From Acanthacorydalis orientalis (Eukaryota; Arthropoda; Insecta; Megaloptera; Corydalidae), in contig CM068314.1 of the NCBI GenBank assembly GCA_034766995.1, positions 39,975,708 to 40,039,707 on the forward strand: a DNA stretch of 64,000 nt, given 5' to 3'. The number at the start of each line of letters is the position of its first letter. The stretch's first letter is position 1. The notes beneath the pieces were generated by a model, which saw only the letters and a list, made by a program, of their open reading frames with translations, was not told the origin of the DNA and did no database searches. Below are positions 49,022-60,930 of this stretch, piece after piece. A program made the translations under genes and the position numbers.

Positions 49022-49024
<3 letters not shown>
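47241..49024. other. AT-rich non-coding DNA
   Basis: No gene or repeat family recognised over 1.8 kb. Confidence 0.6.
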
Positions 49025-49083
<59 letters not shown>

Positions 49084-49085
49084 TA

Positions 49086-49134
<49 letters not shown>

Positions 49135-49158
49135 TGTATATATAATAATATTATATAT
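49025..49158. repeat. (AT)n microsatellite, about 130 bases
   Basis: Alternating AT with GTGTGTAT and CTGTAT interruptions. Confidence 0.97.
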
Positions 49159-50002
49159 GTATATTTTCTTTAAATGTAAACCTTTTTCTTTTATAAAAAA
49201 AAAGTAATATTCAAAGTCTGATATTTTTTAATTTGAGGAAAAATATAGTTTTTTGTAGTTTTTCAGTCTTTTTACATATTAGAGGAATTATTTTTCGTTA
49301 AAATCCTTTTAAATATCCGAGGATATTAAAAAAAATCATCATATAATATTAAACAGTTTTATTAAAATTCTTTTAATTGAATAGAAATATTTAATTTTGA
49401 CTATATAAAACAAACGATTTTTGTAAAATTTTCTAGTACATTAAAATAACTTAACATTCAGATATGCCACAATAATAGTACTGGGAAGCATCTACGACAA
49501 AATTAAATTTCCCAACTTAATTTTTTTTACAGCACAACTTTTTTGTCAAAAATGTTCCCTATTCAGTATTTCTCTGTTATTCATTATTTTAATAATTAGT
49601 TATGTGTACATTGGTGCTAATATCATCATTTTTAGAATACTAAAATACAAAAACATAATAATTTGTTCTGTGGAGAAGTGAAATATTGATTTGTAAGATA
49701 ATATCTTTAGATGTATAATAACATCAAAAAATAATAATGTTAGACCTAATATAATAAGTTTAAATATAATTTAATAAATAATTATCTTATATCTTAATAC
49801 AACAACTAATAGGAATGTTCATAACCTTTGAGTCAGTTAACACTTTTTCTTAAATTTTATCGTATTTTGTTATAATTGTATTGTATCTAATTCGAGAAAA
49901 AAGTACAATTTTATTTACAGATTTCATTTTAGTTTTATTTTCTATAATTGATATAGGGTGTTTAAACTTTTAATTACAAATCCAACTATTATTTAATATG
50001 AT

Positions 50003-50005
<3 letters not shown>
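49159..50005. other. AT-rich non-coding DNA
   Basis: No feature recognised. Confidence 0.55.

Positions 50006-50045
<40 letters not shown>
50006..50045. repeat. (AT)n microsatellite
   Basis: Alternating AT tract. Confidence 0.97.
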
Positions 50046-50049
<4 letters not shown>

Positions 50050-50370
50050 TAGAAAAGGTTATATTAAAAATAATCATAAATTTAATTTTATTCTTTTGAA
50101 AAATTAATAAATAATGAATCGAAAACAATTCGTTAACTTTAACATTTCAAGATAGAGATATAATTGAAATAAAACCTAAAATATTATTATTTATTTCATT
50201 TATTATTAATTGTTTTCAGTTATGTAAGTTTATAATAATGTATATTTGTTGTATAGTAAATAATTTCATTTATAATCATATTAATATAATATTTCTTCTT
50301 TGTCTACATTAATTTTATATAATTTAAGTACACAAATGATGTACTCAAAAGATTTTCGTAGTATATGAAA

Positions 50371-50386
50371 CTATATATATATATAG

Positions 50387-50425
<39 letters not shown>
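50371..50425. repeat. (AT)n microsatellite, two segments
   Basis: Two TA tracts joined by AGTTCA. The left part is itself palindromic (GAAACTATATA with TATATAGTTCA). Confidence 0.95.
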
Positions 50426-50427
<2 letters not shown>

Positions 50428-50755
50428 TCCCATAACTATTTTTACTTTTAATTAAGCAACCAATTGTTATTATACCGAACCCCTCTTGTTGAATTTATTA
50501 GATTCGTGATCAGATAATTTAATACCGAAACAGTAATTTCAACACATGATTGAAATGGCGACCGACAACCATTTTGTTCACTATTCTTGTTAATAAAGCA
50601 GACGCCACATTAGTGTGGGAACTATGGTTAGTTTGACCACACGGATGGTTAGATCACGACCCATAAAATAAATCTTTTTCTCAGTGCCACACACATACAC
50701 ATATATAAAAGAAAAAAGAACATATTTCATAAAAATCCTATACGGTATACACGTG

Positions 50756-50757
<2 letters not shown>

Positions 50758-50799
<42 letters not shown>
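50758..50799. repeat. (AT)n microsatellite
   Basis: Alternating AT tract inside the gene-start zone. Confidence 0.97.
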
Positions 50800-50800
<1 letters not shown>

Positions 50801-50989
50801 CCACTGATTTAATCTTAACAGGGTTAAATAAGTTTCAGCGGTCTCGTTCTACAAGAAGTTACAAACACATATACGAACGATTTTTTTCTTATATCGCGGG
50901 GCAGTGACGGTCAGGTAAAACACGACCAATCAACGATCGTGATTCTTGTTTTGGAGGCGTGGTTGTAGCGTGTACATTGCTATGGTCAG

Positions 50990-51252
50990 GTAAGTCCATC
51001 GAAGACCCGTGGTAACAATCAAGTAACTAACCGCTGATCAACATTGGACATTCATTAACGGTGTTGTGTATTGCTAATTTTCGATTATCTTATATGTCGA
51101 AGCTCCTGACTTGCCAATAATTGTGTACTTATAACGACAGCTATAATTGGTTATCGTCATTCCAAATAACTGTTATTATTTCACTAATACTTGTTCATCG
51201 ATTATTTGCTCGTCGTATTTCTTTTTCAACGATCTCTGTGCATTTTTTTCAG
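50990..51252 (+). other. Candidate 5'UTR intron
   Basis: Begins at a textbook donor, GGTCAG then GTAAGT, and ends with a pyrimidine-rich tract (CTCTGTGCATTTTTTTCAG). Length is 263 bases, normal for an arthropod intron. If spliced, the downstream exon starts at 51253, and 52 bases later comes the ATG at 51305. The alternative is that TTCAGTC at 51248-51254 is an initiator, since TCAGT is the arthropod Inr core, and transcription starts there. Confidence 0.4.
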
Positions 51253-51304
51253 TCAAGAGTGGTCGATTGTGCATTTTTGTTTGACTGTAATTGTGATAGT
51301 GGAC

Positions 51305-51382
51305 ATGAACTGTGCTTATCCGAGCTATCAAATGCAGGCAACGCCATCGCCTGCTGTTGCTTCGCCTGCTGATTTTATCGAG
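51305..51382 (+). CDS. Candidate first coding exon of an unrecognised host gene
   Basis: ATG with a purine at -3 opens 26 codons: MNCAYPSYQMQATPSPAVAS then PADFIE. It ends exactly before a GAG-GTATTT splice donor in phase 0. Codon use is balanced (CCG, TCG, ACG, GCC present), unlike the AT-biased chance frames around it. The Tyr/Pro/Ser/Ala/Gln-rich start is of the kind seen at the N-terminus of developmental transcription factors, but I do not recognise the protein. Unspliced, the frame would read on through a poly-T run to a TGA at 51449-51451, which looks intronic. The next exon is not recognisable to the right, so a long first intron would be needed. Confidence 0.45.
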
Positions 51383-51460
51383 GTATTTTTTTTTTGTTTC
51401 ATTATTGTCCTATCTACTAATATAGGGATAGATTTGATCAGTGTGAAATGAGGAGAAAGT

Positions 51461-51969
51461 GTGTGGATCGGATTCAGCATTACACACACACACAGTAATA
51501 ATTTATAAATATGATATATACATTATACTAATATGTATACAAATTAACAAATTGTTTCCATTTCACTGGTAAAACGTTATATCATATTAAGTAAGAAATA
51601 CACTTGAATGTTCGAATGATTGTGAACAAATATGACTCGAACTCCCTCCTTATATAGAGAGACATACAAACTAACATGCACACACACATACACATATACA
51701 TATGTGTGTGTGTCTGTGTGATTGATGTATAATATGTATATTTAAACAATTTATAAACATTAAATGAAGTAGTTTATCAATTCAACTCAAGTGCAGACGA
51801 TTAAAAACAATTTATTTCTATGAAAATAACGAAATTACTATTTAGAATAAATATATATGAGATAATATTATGAAACGTTTATAAATAATTATTTTTTCAT
51901 TTTTTTCTCAAATGTATATGTTGTTAGTGGTTGATTTTTTGAAGAAACTAAATTCTAATATAAATGTTG

Positions 51970-51970
<1 letters not shown>
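51461..51970. other. AT-rich non-coding DNA with short CA/TG repeats
   Basis: ACACACACACAC near 51483 and CACACACATACACATATACATATGTGTGTG near 51680-51720. Possibly intronic if the exon at 51305 is real. Confidence 0.5.

Positions 51971-52028
<58 letters not shown>
51971..52028. repeat. (AT)n-(GT)n compound microsatellite
   Basis: TA tract followed by a GTGTGTG run. Confidence 0.97.
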
Positions 52029-52060
52029 TGTGTATGTATGAACGGATCTACACCCACATC

Positions 52061-52061
<1 letters not shown>

Positions 52062-52101
<40 letters not shown>
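52062..52101. repeat. (AT)n microsatellite
   Basis: Alternating AT tract. Confidence 0.97.
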
Positions 52102-52725
<624 letters not shown>

Positions 52726-53608
52726 TGATTGATATAAAGATGATTGTAATATGAGTCACTCAACTGGGCATCATTATTTATTTTGATGACATAATCATTA
52801 TACAAGAATACCTATTTCTCTTCTCATTAACATAATGGAAAGAAATATTCAGTATTATTTACTAATTTATTGCCAATAGTAATAATTATCTATAAATATA
52901 TTAAATAAATCTGATATATATTAATTCAGTTATTTACTATCTCTACGCAATTGACTATATTTTCTTGTTATAACTATTGCTCTTTGCACTAGTGATGAGC
53001 AAATTGCACCTAAATAACGTTATTCTGGATATCATTAATAAAATTTACAGTATCAAAATCGATATACTCTTATTGTATCCTTGTTATTTCTACAACAAGG
53101 ATACAAGTTTTATTAACTCAGATTTTATATATACCGTCCTTTTCAAATGTAATATATGTTATGATTGTTTCAAAAATTAATTGTTTCGATTTCTTTATCA
53201 GCTGTTAAGTTCAAGAACTATAAGTTATGTAATAAATAAAAGATGTTACATTATATAAAAACAATAAATACACTTCTCAAAGATAAAATAAAATTATGAA
53301 TCCAAGTTACATCTCATTAAACTATTTGAAATATCAATACGTTAAATTAGATGGTGTCTTTTACATTTTCTATGTTCTGTTAAATTGTCTATTGTTAAAA
53401 TAAATGTCATTCTTCCATTTAATTATCATTCTACATTCAAATAATAATATAAATTGATAAAAATATTAATAATTGTACCCTTTATTGAAAAATTGTAAAA
53501 TAATAATTTTTACAATGGTACCGAAAGGTTTTCAGAATTAAGTGTGGACATAATATATGAAGATGTCAATCAAACTGAAAAATTACATTTTTTACTCAAT
53601 TTAACAGC
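52726..53608. other. AT-rich non-coding DNA with one perfect hairpin
   Basis: TTGTATCCTTGTT at 53073-53085 pairs perfectly with AACAAGGATACAA at 53094-53106 around an 8-base loop. No gene recognised. Confidence 0.55.
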
Positions 53609-53632
53609 ATATATATATATATATATATATAT
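53609..53632. repeat. Short (AT)n microsatellite
   Basis: Alternating AT tract. Confidence 0.95.
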
Positions 53633-54057
53633 GTAACTCCAAGTCACGCGATTCATGTTTAAGATAAAAGTTGAAATTTTAACAAAGAATTAATTATCGG
53701 ATAGAAATTAAAACATACGATATTTTTAGTTCAAAGAATCAACACATTCAACAAGAAAAGTAAATTTTAGATAGGAATGTATAAAAATCAATACAAAAAA
53801 TAACACGACATTATTAATATGATATTTTATATCGAGACCTACCTAAAATCTTCTTTACTTATGAAATTGTTAGATTACACTTTCCAATAATTTCATTTTA
53901 TTCATTTATTGTAAAAGGTAATATAAGTTCAAACATTATAATAGCAAAAAAGTAATTTGTAAAACTTTTTAGTAGATACAATTCAACGGTTAGGCTACAA
54001 GCGATATTGAATTGGATCTATTCTTGATTCAGTTAATACTTGAAATATTCAACAATT
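53633..54057. other. AT-rich non-coding DNA
   Basis: No feature recognised. Confidence 0.55.
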
Positions 54058-54098
54058 TATATATATATATATATATATAAATGTATATGCGTATATAA

Positions 54099-54146
<48 letters not shown>

Positions 54147-54156
54147 TATATATAAG
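54058..54156. repeat. (AT)n microsatellite, interrupted
   Basis: TA tracts separated by AAATGTATATGCGTATATAAG. Confidence 0.95.
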
Positions 54157-55437
54157 AGATAGAATCAATATGTACTAAAATAATACAAGAAATGTTAACA
54201 AAATTCTATTACAATTATAATTTTGACATTTTGACTGAATCCACTTTCGCAAATGAAGCCCAGTTCTTACATCAGATTGACGATTTTTCTGTTAGTAAGT
54301 GCTCATAGTGCTCTGATAATAATGAATCGTTATCAAAATGAGCATAAGCGATAATGATAATTAATAATAATTTATTTATTTAACATTTAGATTAGTTGTT
54401 TAAAGAGGAATCCATTCAGGAAAGAACCATATTAGTTTGATTCTTTCGTAGTATAAAAGCGTATAATCTCCATTCATCTACTTTACTGATTTAAGCTTTT
54501 CCAGTCTATAAAAAATTCATTGAAAATAAACAAACCGAGATACACCTTTTTTATTAATAAAAATGGCTATAAACTTATACTTATAATTTAAATATATAAG
54601 AAATCATTTGAAAATATTTTTTATAAAATAAACAATATTAAAAATATAGAATATAATTTGTGTTGTATTTAATATCGTTATTTTCATCAATTAAAATACA
54701 ATTTTCATCAAATTACAAGCTGCTGGCTAATTTTTTATTCTTGATTCGAATTTATTTTATCATAATTGCTATTATCAAAACATGCGTTTATTATTGTATT
54801 ATCAGTAACAAAAGTTCTAAATTTCACGATAAAGTAATATGTTTTAATTTCGTAAAAACATATCATTTTTAAGGCCAAGATAAATATAATCAATAATTCA
54901 ATCTCACTTTCCCTCTCTAATTAAAAGGACATAAACGTGAACAAAAAACTAGAAACTTATGGAAGAGATCTATGTAAATATTTTATATTCAGTAGAAGTG
55001 AGATAATCTGGAATCAATTTTAATCTTGCGTTGTCAAATCATTTTCTTCTTTAGTACTTATCTTCAGTAAGATATCCAACGATTGCGCCCAAAAGATGTT
55101 TACAAAGATTCCATTGTCATTGTATTGATTTACTTTAACAGGCATATTTAATATTATAATTATTGTTATAAAAATAAAAAAAAATATAATAATCTATTAA
55201 TGAACACATAGTATTTCTGTAGTATAACATACGTTCGAATTAGTTTTGTAGTATATGCAAATTTTCATTAAATAAAATGGAATACTTCTCGTATTTAAAA
55301 TTTTATAAAAAAAATTTTAATGTTTAAATTAGCAATTTTTAGAACAGTTCTCAAAAAAGTGTAAAAATTGTAAGGTATAAATTTTCTTACAAATTATTCA
55401 ATCTTCATATTTTTTTAGTAATACATAAAAGTAAATT
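54157..55437. other. AT-rich non-coding DNA
   Basis: A patch near 54235-54350 is slightly more complex. No gene recognised. Confidence 0.5.
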
Positions 55438-55451
55438 AATACATATACATG

Positions 55452-55527
<76 letters not shown>
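55438..55527. repeat. (AT)n microsatellite with regular CAT interruptions
   Basis: TA tract broken four times by ACAT, giving a higher-order pattern of about 16-24 bases. Confidence 0.95.
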
Positions 55528-56702
55528 ATTAAATATCATATCAAATATAATTATTAAAAGCAATTAAAAATTAGTTTTTAGATCAAGAGAATCTCACATA
55601 AAGAAATAGAAATGTGACTTTTTTATAATAAATATCTTCAATGTTTTCTAATGTTTACTTTTATCATATAAATTTAATTTTATCTCTGACTAATTATTTT
55701 TCTTTGAATAAATCTAATTTAAATAATAGGATCAATTACAATTTTTTATAATTTTATTTGAACCAGAGCTACATTTAGAAACTCATTCAGAAACTTAATA
55801 CAATATGAAATAAAATCGTATACTTTTATTTAAAGAAATATTTCGGATGTTTTAATAAAAAATGTAACCTCTTGTCACGAAGTTGTCATTAATTAATATT
55901 TAAAATAAATATGATGATTACGAGCACAGACAGCCCAATTTACATTCGTATTTAAAAAAAACATACGATACATTCTTCAGCAACATAACACCAAATAAAT
56001 ATAGCTACACGCTAACACTATATTGTCACATGAGTAGTACTTTCAATACAAATTCAGGAGTTAATTCATAAATATTATATGATTACGACATACGTGAATA
56101 TTTCTGTATGTTTGATACTTTTGCATACTAGTTCAACAATAATTATTTTAATAAACGCTGTACGATGGTTATAAAATTAAAAATAATTATTTGATCTTTT
56201 TGATTTTGAAGAATATGAACACATTTCTAATAGTAAATAATAAATTCATATAAAAGAATTGTTTAATAATTATAAAAAATAATTACCATTTCATATTTCT
56301 TAAACAAAAATTCAGGTAAATCCATTTTTAATAAAATGTATTTTATAATATTTTATTTTAATACATAAATATAATTTCATATATGTATAAATATAATATT
56401 GTAATACATAAATAATCTTTACTTTTAAATATTTTAAGTAGTTAATATCTTTAACTAATAACTACTAATTTCACTTTCTTTGTTCAAGCATTATTATTGT
56501 ACATAAAAAATAACTTTACTCTTAGATCCTAATTCCAATTTTTTATAACTAAATTATTTTCTACCGTTCTATTTAAAGATAAAAAAGTAAATTTATATCT
56601 TTTACTCACTAACTGAAAAGTTAACGAGCAATACAGTGAGTGATATAAACAAATGTTATTGTTTAGTACTCTCCTTAATAATTTTTTAGTTCATATAAAA
56701 TG
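55528..56702. other. AT-rich non-coding DNA
   Basis: No feature recognised. Confidence 0.55.
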
Positions 56703-56888
56703 TAGAATTATTCAGTTTAGGCCTCCACATTAAAGTATTAAGAGAGGTTACAAGTGTTAAAAAGTCAAATTATTTTTTATTTAGTATTTTAGGTCAATAC
56801 TAAAATATAATTAGACTGAAACAAAATGGGGGATTAAATTTGTGTCCTTTTTGACACTTTCATGTGGGAATCTAAGTGAAATCACCCC
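56703..56888. mobile_element. MITE-like element (copy B)
   Basis: Related to the element at 29541. The left end contains GGCCTCCACATTAAAGTATT. The reverse complement of the right end reads AGGGGTGATTTCACTTAGAT, then TCCCACATGAAAGTGT. The internal TTTAGTATTTTAGGTCAATACTAAAATAT hairpin is also shared in diverged form. Non-coding. Confidence 0.65.
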
Positions 56889-56897
56889 TTTCTTTTT

Positions 56898-56898
<1 letters not shown>

Positions 56899-56950
<52 letters not shown>

Positions 56951-56970
56951 GTATATGTATATATATATAA
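56899..56970. repeat. (CT)n-(AT)n compound microsatellite
   Basis: Interrupted CT array followed by a TA tract, directly right of MITE copy B. Confidence 0.97.
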
Positions 56971-58063
56971 TTATTGTTTTTGTATATTTCACAAACAGTT
57001 TTTATACAGGTATAAAAAATCCAATCTATAAATGTACTCTTTAAAATTCACAAATTAATATTGTGCATTTCCAATTTTTTATAATAAATTTCTACATATT
57101 ATATTCAGTGTTCGTTTTCAGATTTTATTTTGATTGATCTATTATATAGATTTTTCCTTTTTTTATTTACGATCAAATTAAATAATATAGGAAAATAAAT
57201 TTGTTCTATTTTGGACTGGAAAGATACATTATTCATAGTAAATATTCTAAATATAGGAATCGCCCTATAGAATATTTTAAAGATAAACTTAAAGCTTAGA
57301 ATTAAGATTCTTGTATTAATGTACCTAGTTGTAACAATATTTTTTTATGAAATGATTGGAAATTGGATAAAAAAATGAATAAATATAATATGCAAAAATG
57401 AAAAGAAATTATTTCGAAAAAGATCTTTTCTTAAAAAATAAAATACTGATCCATTGCAACTTGTTTTGTACATTATATTAAAATTAAAGTCCTTAGTTAT
57501 AAGGTCATGATGCATCTACGAAATGGCTTGCTTGAAAGTAAAAAAAAAATCAAAAATATATAAAATGCCATCTTCGTTTTAAAAATATTCACATTCCAGT
57601 AAACGATTTACTTAGAAGTAATTAAAACTGGTTTCCATGATTATAAAAGTCACCTGTTCAGATTTCTTGGAAACAAATTTACTTATAATGTTTATATTTT
57701 CAGTCCTTTTATTTTCCGTTAGTATATTATTGAATTTTAACTTAATTTGACTCCAATATCAGTTTTATATAAAAATACATGTCAAGACTATCATTACTAC
57801 TCAATAATAATAATAAACAATTCTGGGAAAAAATTATGTAATAATATAAAGAAGTTGTATCAATAACAATCAATAATAATCTTACAGAAAACTATTATTG
57901 TAGAATAAAAGCATTAATTTTTTTTAAAAAAAGTGTCAGTAATTTTTAACTAAAATGTTTTTTTTTTCTAATTTTATAACCATATATAGATATAAAAGGA
58001 ATAATTACTTAATTATACAATTTGATATACTGCTCTAATGATATTTTCCTTTATTCTTTATTT

Positions 58064-58067
<4 letters not shown>
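56971..58067. other. AT-rich non-coding DNA
   Basis: No feature recognised. Confidence 0.55.

Positions 58068-58127
<60 letters not shown>
58068..58127. repeat. (AT)n microsatellite
   Basis: Alternating AT tract. Confidence 0.97.
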
Positions 58128-58129
<2 letters not shown>

Positions 58130-58429
58130 TATCAAATTATAAATGGGTGTATAAACTTAGAGTTCATTTTAACTACAATTAAATTATAATAACTCTTTTC
58201 GTAGAAAAAGTATAAAGAGTTTTATGTAAAATATCATAATTAACTTAAAAAGAGTAATGAATAGATTCAATTATTATCAGCAGGCATTTCAAAGAATAAG
58301 AGATACAATAATAATTTAGTAACGATTTTACATGGAATCAAGATTGAATTTAGCAAATATTTACGTTCAAAACGAAATGATCTTTTCTGAACAACCTATT
58401 TCTATTGTGTGTGTACGTTGAATGTGTGA

Positions 58430-58590
58430 GACTAGTAAAACTGAAGTCATCAAGACTGCTCCAGTGGCGCCGTCAGACTAATTATCTCGGCCGGTAATTA
58501 CAGGGTGGCGGAACGCGACTTCAAAGCGTCCCCTAATATGCCGTTGACTATGCTGCAGTGACCGATCACAGAGAATATATACACACATTC
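58430..58590. promoter_or_regulatory. GC-rich island with paired homeodomain-type sites
   Basis: Contains CTCCAGTGGCGCCGTCAG, two TAATTA-class cores (CTAATTATC near 58479, GGTAATTACAGG near 58494), GGTGGCGGAACGCGAC and TATGCCGTTGAC. The segment TAATTACAGGGTGGCG (58495-58510) is the near-complement of CGCCAACCCTGTAATTA in the 28.1-kb island. No ORF or transposon similarity. Probable conserved enhancer-type element, inferred. Confidence 0.5.
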
Positions 58591-58591
58591 G

Positions 58592-58643
<52 letters not shown>
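58592..58643. repeat. (AT)n microsatellite
   Basis: TA tract between the GC-rich island and the TATA-box region. Confidence 0.97.
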
Positions 58644-58647
<4 letters not shown>

Positions 58648-58762
58648 AAAACATCAAGGACTGTATTCTCTCACTCCTACATTTTTTATTTCCAATTACC
58701 GCATGCATACAATGGCATTGTATATACATAGTTTTTCACACTCATTCTCTGATGCAGACGCA

Positions 58763-58791
58763 TATAAAAGGTTTTGAATGAAATTGGTTCA
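58763..58791 (+). promoter_or_regulatory. Candidate TATA-box promoter
   Basis: GCATATAAAAGG provides TATAAAAG at 58763-58770. A pyrimidine-A initiator-like TTCATTA follows with its A at 58791, about 28 bases downstream. The spacing and context are right for an arthropod TATA promoter, but in AT-rich DNA this can arise by chance. Confidence 0.35.
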
Positions 58792-58831
58792 TTAGTAATT
58801 GTGTGTTATGTGAAGTTTGTTGTTGGGTGCA

Positions 58832-58936
58832 ATGAAACTGGAGATATCAAAAGGTGTGCGGCTTTTACTAAATCATTACGGAAAAGTAGTCTCGGCGAGA
58901 ATAATAGATTATGCTTTGACTGAATTAGTCCTTTAA
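58832..58936 (+). CDS. Candidate 34-codon small ORF downstream of TATA box
   Basis: An ATG 41 bases after the candidate start site opens MKLEISKGVRLLLNHYGKVV then SARIIDYALTELVL and a TAA. Composition is balanced (CGG, TCG, GCG, GTC codons present), unlike neighbouring chance frames. No homologue recognised. It could be a small peptide, the first exon of a gene (AAG-GTGTGC lies inside), or chance in a complex region. Confidence 0.25.
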   Translation: MKLEISKGVRLLLNHYGKVVSARIIDYALTELVL

Positions 58937-59273
58937 TAATTTTTAAATACAAACATTTCTATGAGAAACTTTGTAATGTTTGTAAATAAATAACGTGATT
59001 TGAATTTATATCATGTTAATAATTTCATTTACTATCCAAAACAATATTAAAAAATAAAATTATACCATAGCCGAAATGAGGAATTATTAATTATTTATAA
59101 AAATTACGATACGATTTTTATAGAACTATAATTACAAGTACTTAAAAATTTTTATTACTTATAATAGGTGTTTATATAAAATTTAATTAATAATAAAGTA
59201 ATATCATTTCTTTCTAGCAAATTATATGTTAAGATTATGAATTTTCATTTAAAAGTTATATAGGGTTTATTCC
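58937..59273. other. AT-rich non-coding DNA
   Basis: No feature recognised. Confidence 0.55.
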
Positions 59274-59379
<106 letters not shown>

Positions 59380-60399
59380 GAAACATGTGAATAATTTAAA
59401 GAGAACAAATTATTTCTCAAAATGTATTACATTTTTAGAAAATATTTTCTTTCTATTCGAAAATTATTCACTAAGAAATTTGAAAAAATGTTTAAAATCT
59501 CAAAAATATTATAAACATATGCACATATACACACACACCCATATATATTTCTCTCTCTATATATATATATAATTTTGTAAAAAGAATTAAACAAATTCGA
59601 CACAGAAAAATAATTCATATGAATAAATAAGTAAAATAAAATTATTAATAAATAATAAATACAAAACAAGAATATCATAACAAATATATTGTTAATTATT
59701 CAAAACATTTATTATTTAGATTTATTAAATTTTTAATCGTTTCTCTTACTCTAAGCCTTGCAAATAGTTTGTTTTTAATAAGAATGTAGAGCTTTGTTCA
59801 TAAAAAGAAATTTTCACCCCCTATTAACCACACAATATTATTTTTGTTCAAAATATCCAAATATTGACATTAATTTATCAAGTACTTTTATTAGACATAA
59901 AATTTATGTGGTGCGAAGAGAAAAGTTATTTGTGAAAGTGAATTCAAACATAATGCCACAAAATATAATTGTAAAGAGGATCGAATAGATTTATTTTTAT
60001 GAGATGTTCTCGTTTTCTTAAGTATAAAAAGTATTTATAGTTGTTTAAAAAGTATTAAATATAGATTCCAAGATTTTATCTAATTGTTATTAACTTTCAA
60101 CAATATATAATAAAGAAACTCGTATTAAAATTTTATAGAAATTATTTTAAGCAAGTTATATAATGTATTTTTTTTGGATAGAAATAGTACCATTTATATT
60201 GATAACCTTTATTTTTTATTTTACAACTAATTTAAAATCGAATCCTATCAAATATCTAAGAGATTTCTCTCATTTTCATGTGAAAGATGATATATTTATA
60301 TGACGAATTTCTAAAACATATCCCATACTATGAATATTATTCCTGAACATTGTATCAGGATATTTTCTATATAATCTTACATTTTACTTATATAAAAAA
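59380..60399. other. AT-rich non-coding DNA
   Basis: CT and TA words near 59545-59571. No gene recognised. Confidence 0.55.
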
Positions 60400-60930
60400 C
60401 TAAAAATTTATATCATGGTTCGAAGGTATTTTTCATAACACACACCAAGTAAAGCTACTAAAAATATCTTTATATCAAAATCAATTCGTTAACACTCAAG
60501 ATATTTAAAAAAAATGTAGTTAAGCAATTAAAACACAAGATTATCTAAAAATATATGGAAGAAAATTTAAGTGTACTTCACACTATAAACATTGTTTTCG
60601 AATATTGTACTGAAAAAGTGTATTTACATAGACTCGATACTGATACAAAAGACATCAAATATTTTAAAAATACAGAAATTATTTCTGAATCATAACTGTG
60701 TTGAGTACTGTTTTCCGATACAATATTCGGGAACAATGTTTATAATGTGAACTAGGTTTAAATATTTTTCCATAGATTTTTAGATAAGGTAAATTTATAT
60801 ATCTTAATTGCTTTGCTAAAAGGTTTTTTTCTAATATTTTGCTGTTTAAAGAATTGATTCTGATAAAATGATTTTTTTTAATAACTTTCTGTAATGTGTG
60901 ATGAAACATCTCTTCGACCCATATTATTAA
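60400..60930. repeat. Large diverged inverted repeat, arms about 220 bp
   Basis: The left arm (about 60400-60620) is the reverse complement of the right arm (about 60705-60930), with a spacer of roughly 85 bases. In the 76-base core, 60542-60617 against 60786-60711, identity is about 80-85 percent, for example ATAAACATTGTT and CGAATATTGTA on both. Outer parts (TCAATTC...TTAA, AGCAATTAA) stay alignable with gaps. The minus-strand 76-residue frame at 60679-60909 reads the right arm. The left arm read on the plus strand gives the same protein with stops (both contain LKIYG and SHYKHC). The transcript would form a long hairpin. Origin unknown: foldback element, inverted duplication of a coding fragment, or an hpRNA locus. 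Confidence 0.75.
60679..60909 (-). pseudogene. Unrecognised 76-residue ORF in right arm of inverted repeat
   Basis: Begins MFHHTLQKVIKKNHF and includes YLKIYGKIFKPSSHYKHCSR. A diverged version with stop codons is encoded by the left arm, so the sequence has been duplicated as an inverted pair. No domain recognised; basic composition (many Lys, Arg, His). No promoter or splice evidence. Confidence 0.25.

Larger units (their letters stand above)
50470..51460 (+). promoter_or_regulatory. Higher-complexity zone around a candidate gene start
   Basis: About 1 kb with many non-simple, CpG-containing words (ACACGACCAATCAACGATCG, CGGGGCAGTGACGGTC), interrupted only by a TA tract at 50758-50799. It contains a consensus splice donor at 50990, a strong acceptor at 51251-51252 and a short exon at 51305. 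This is the best candidate for a promoter/5'UTR region in the window. A 12-codon upstream ORF (ATGGCGACCGACAACC, 50555-50593) could be part of the leader. No TATA box could be assigned. Confidence 0.45.
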
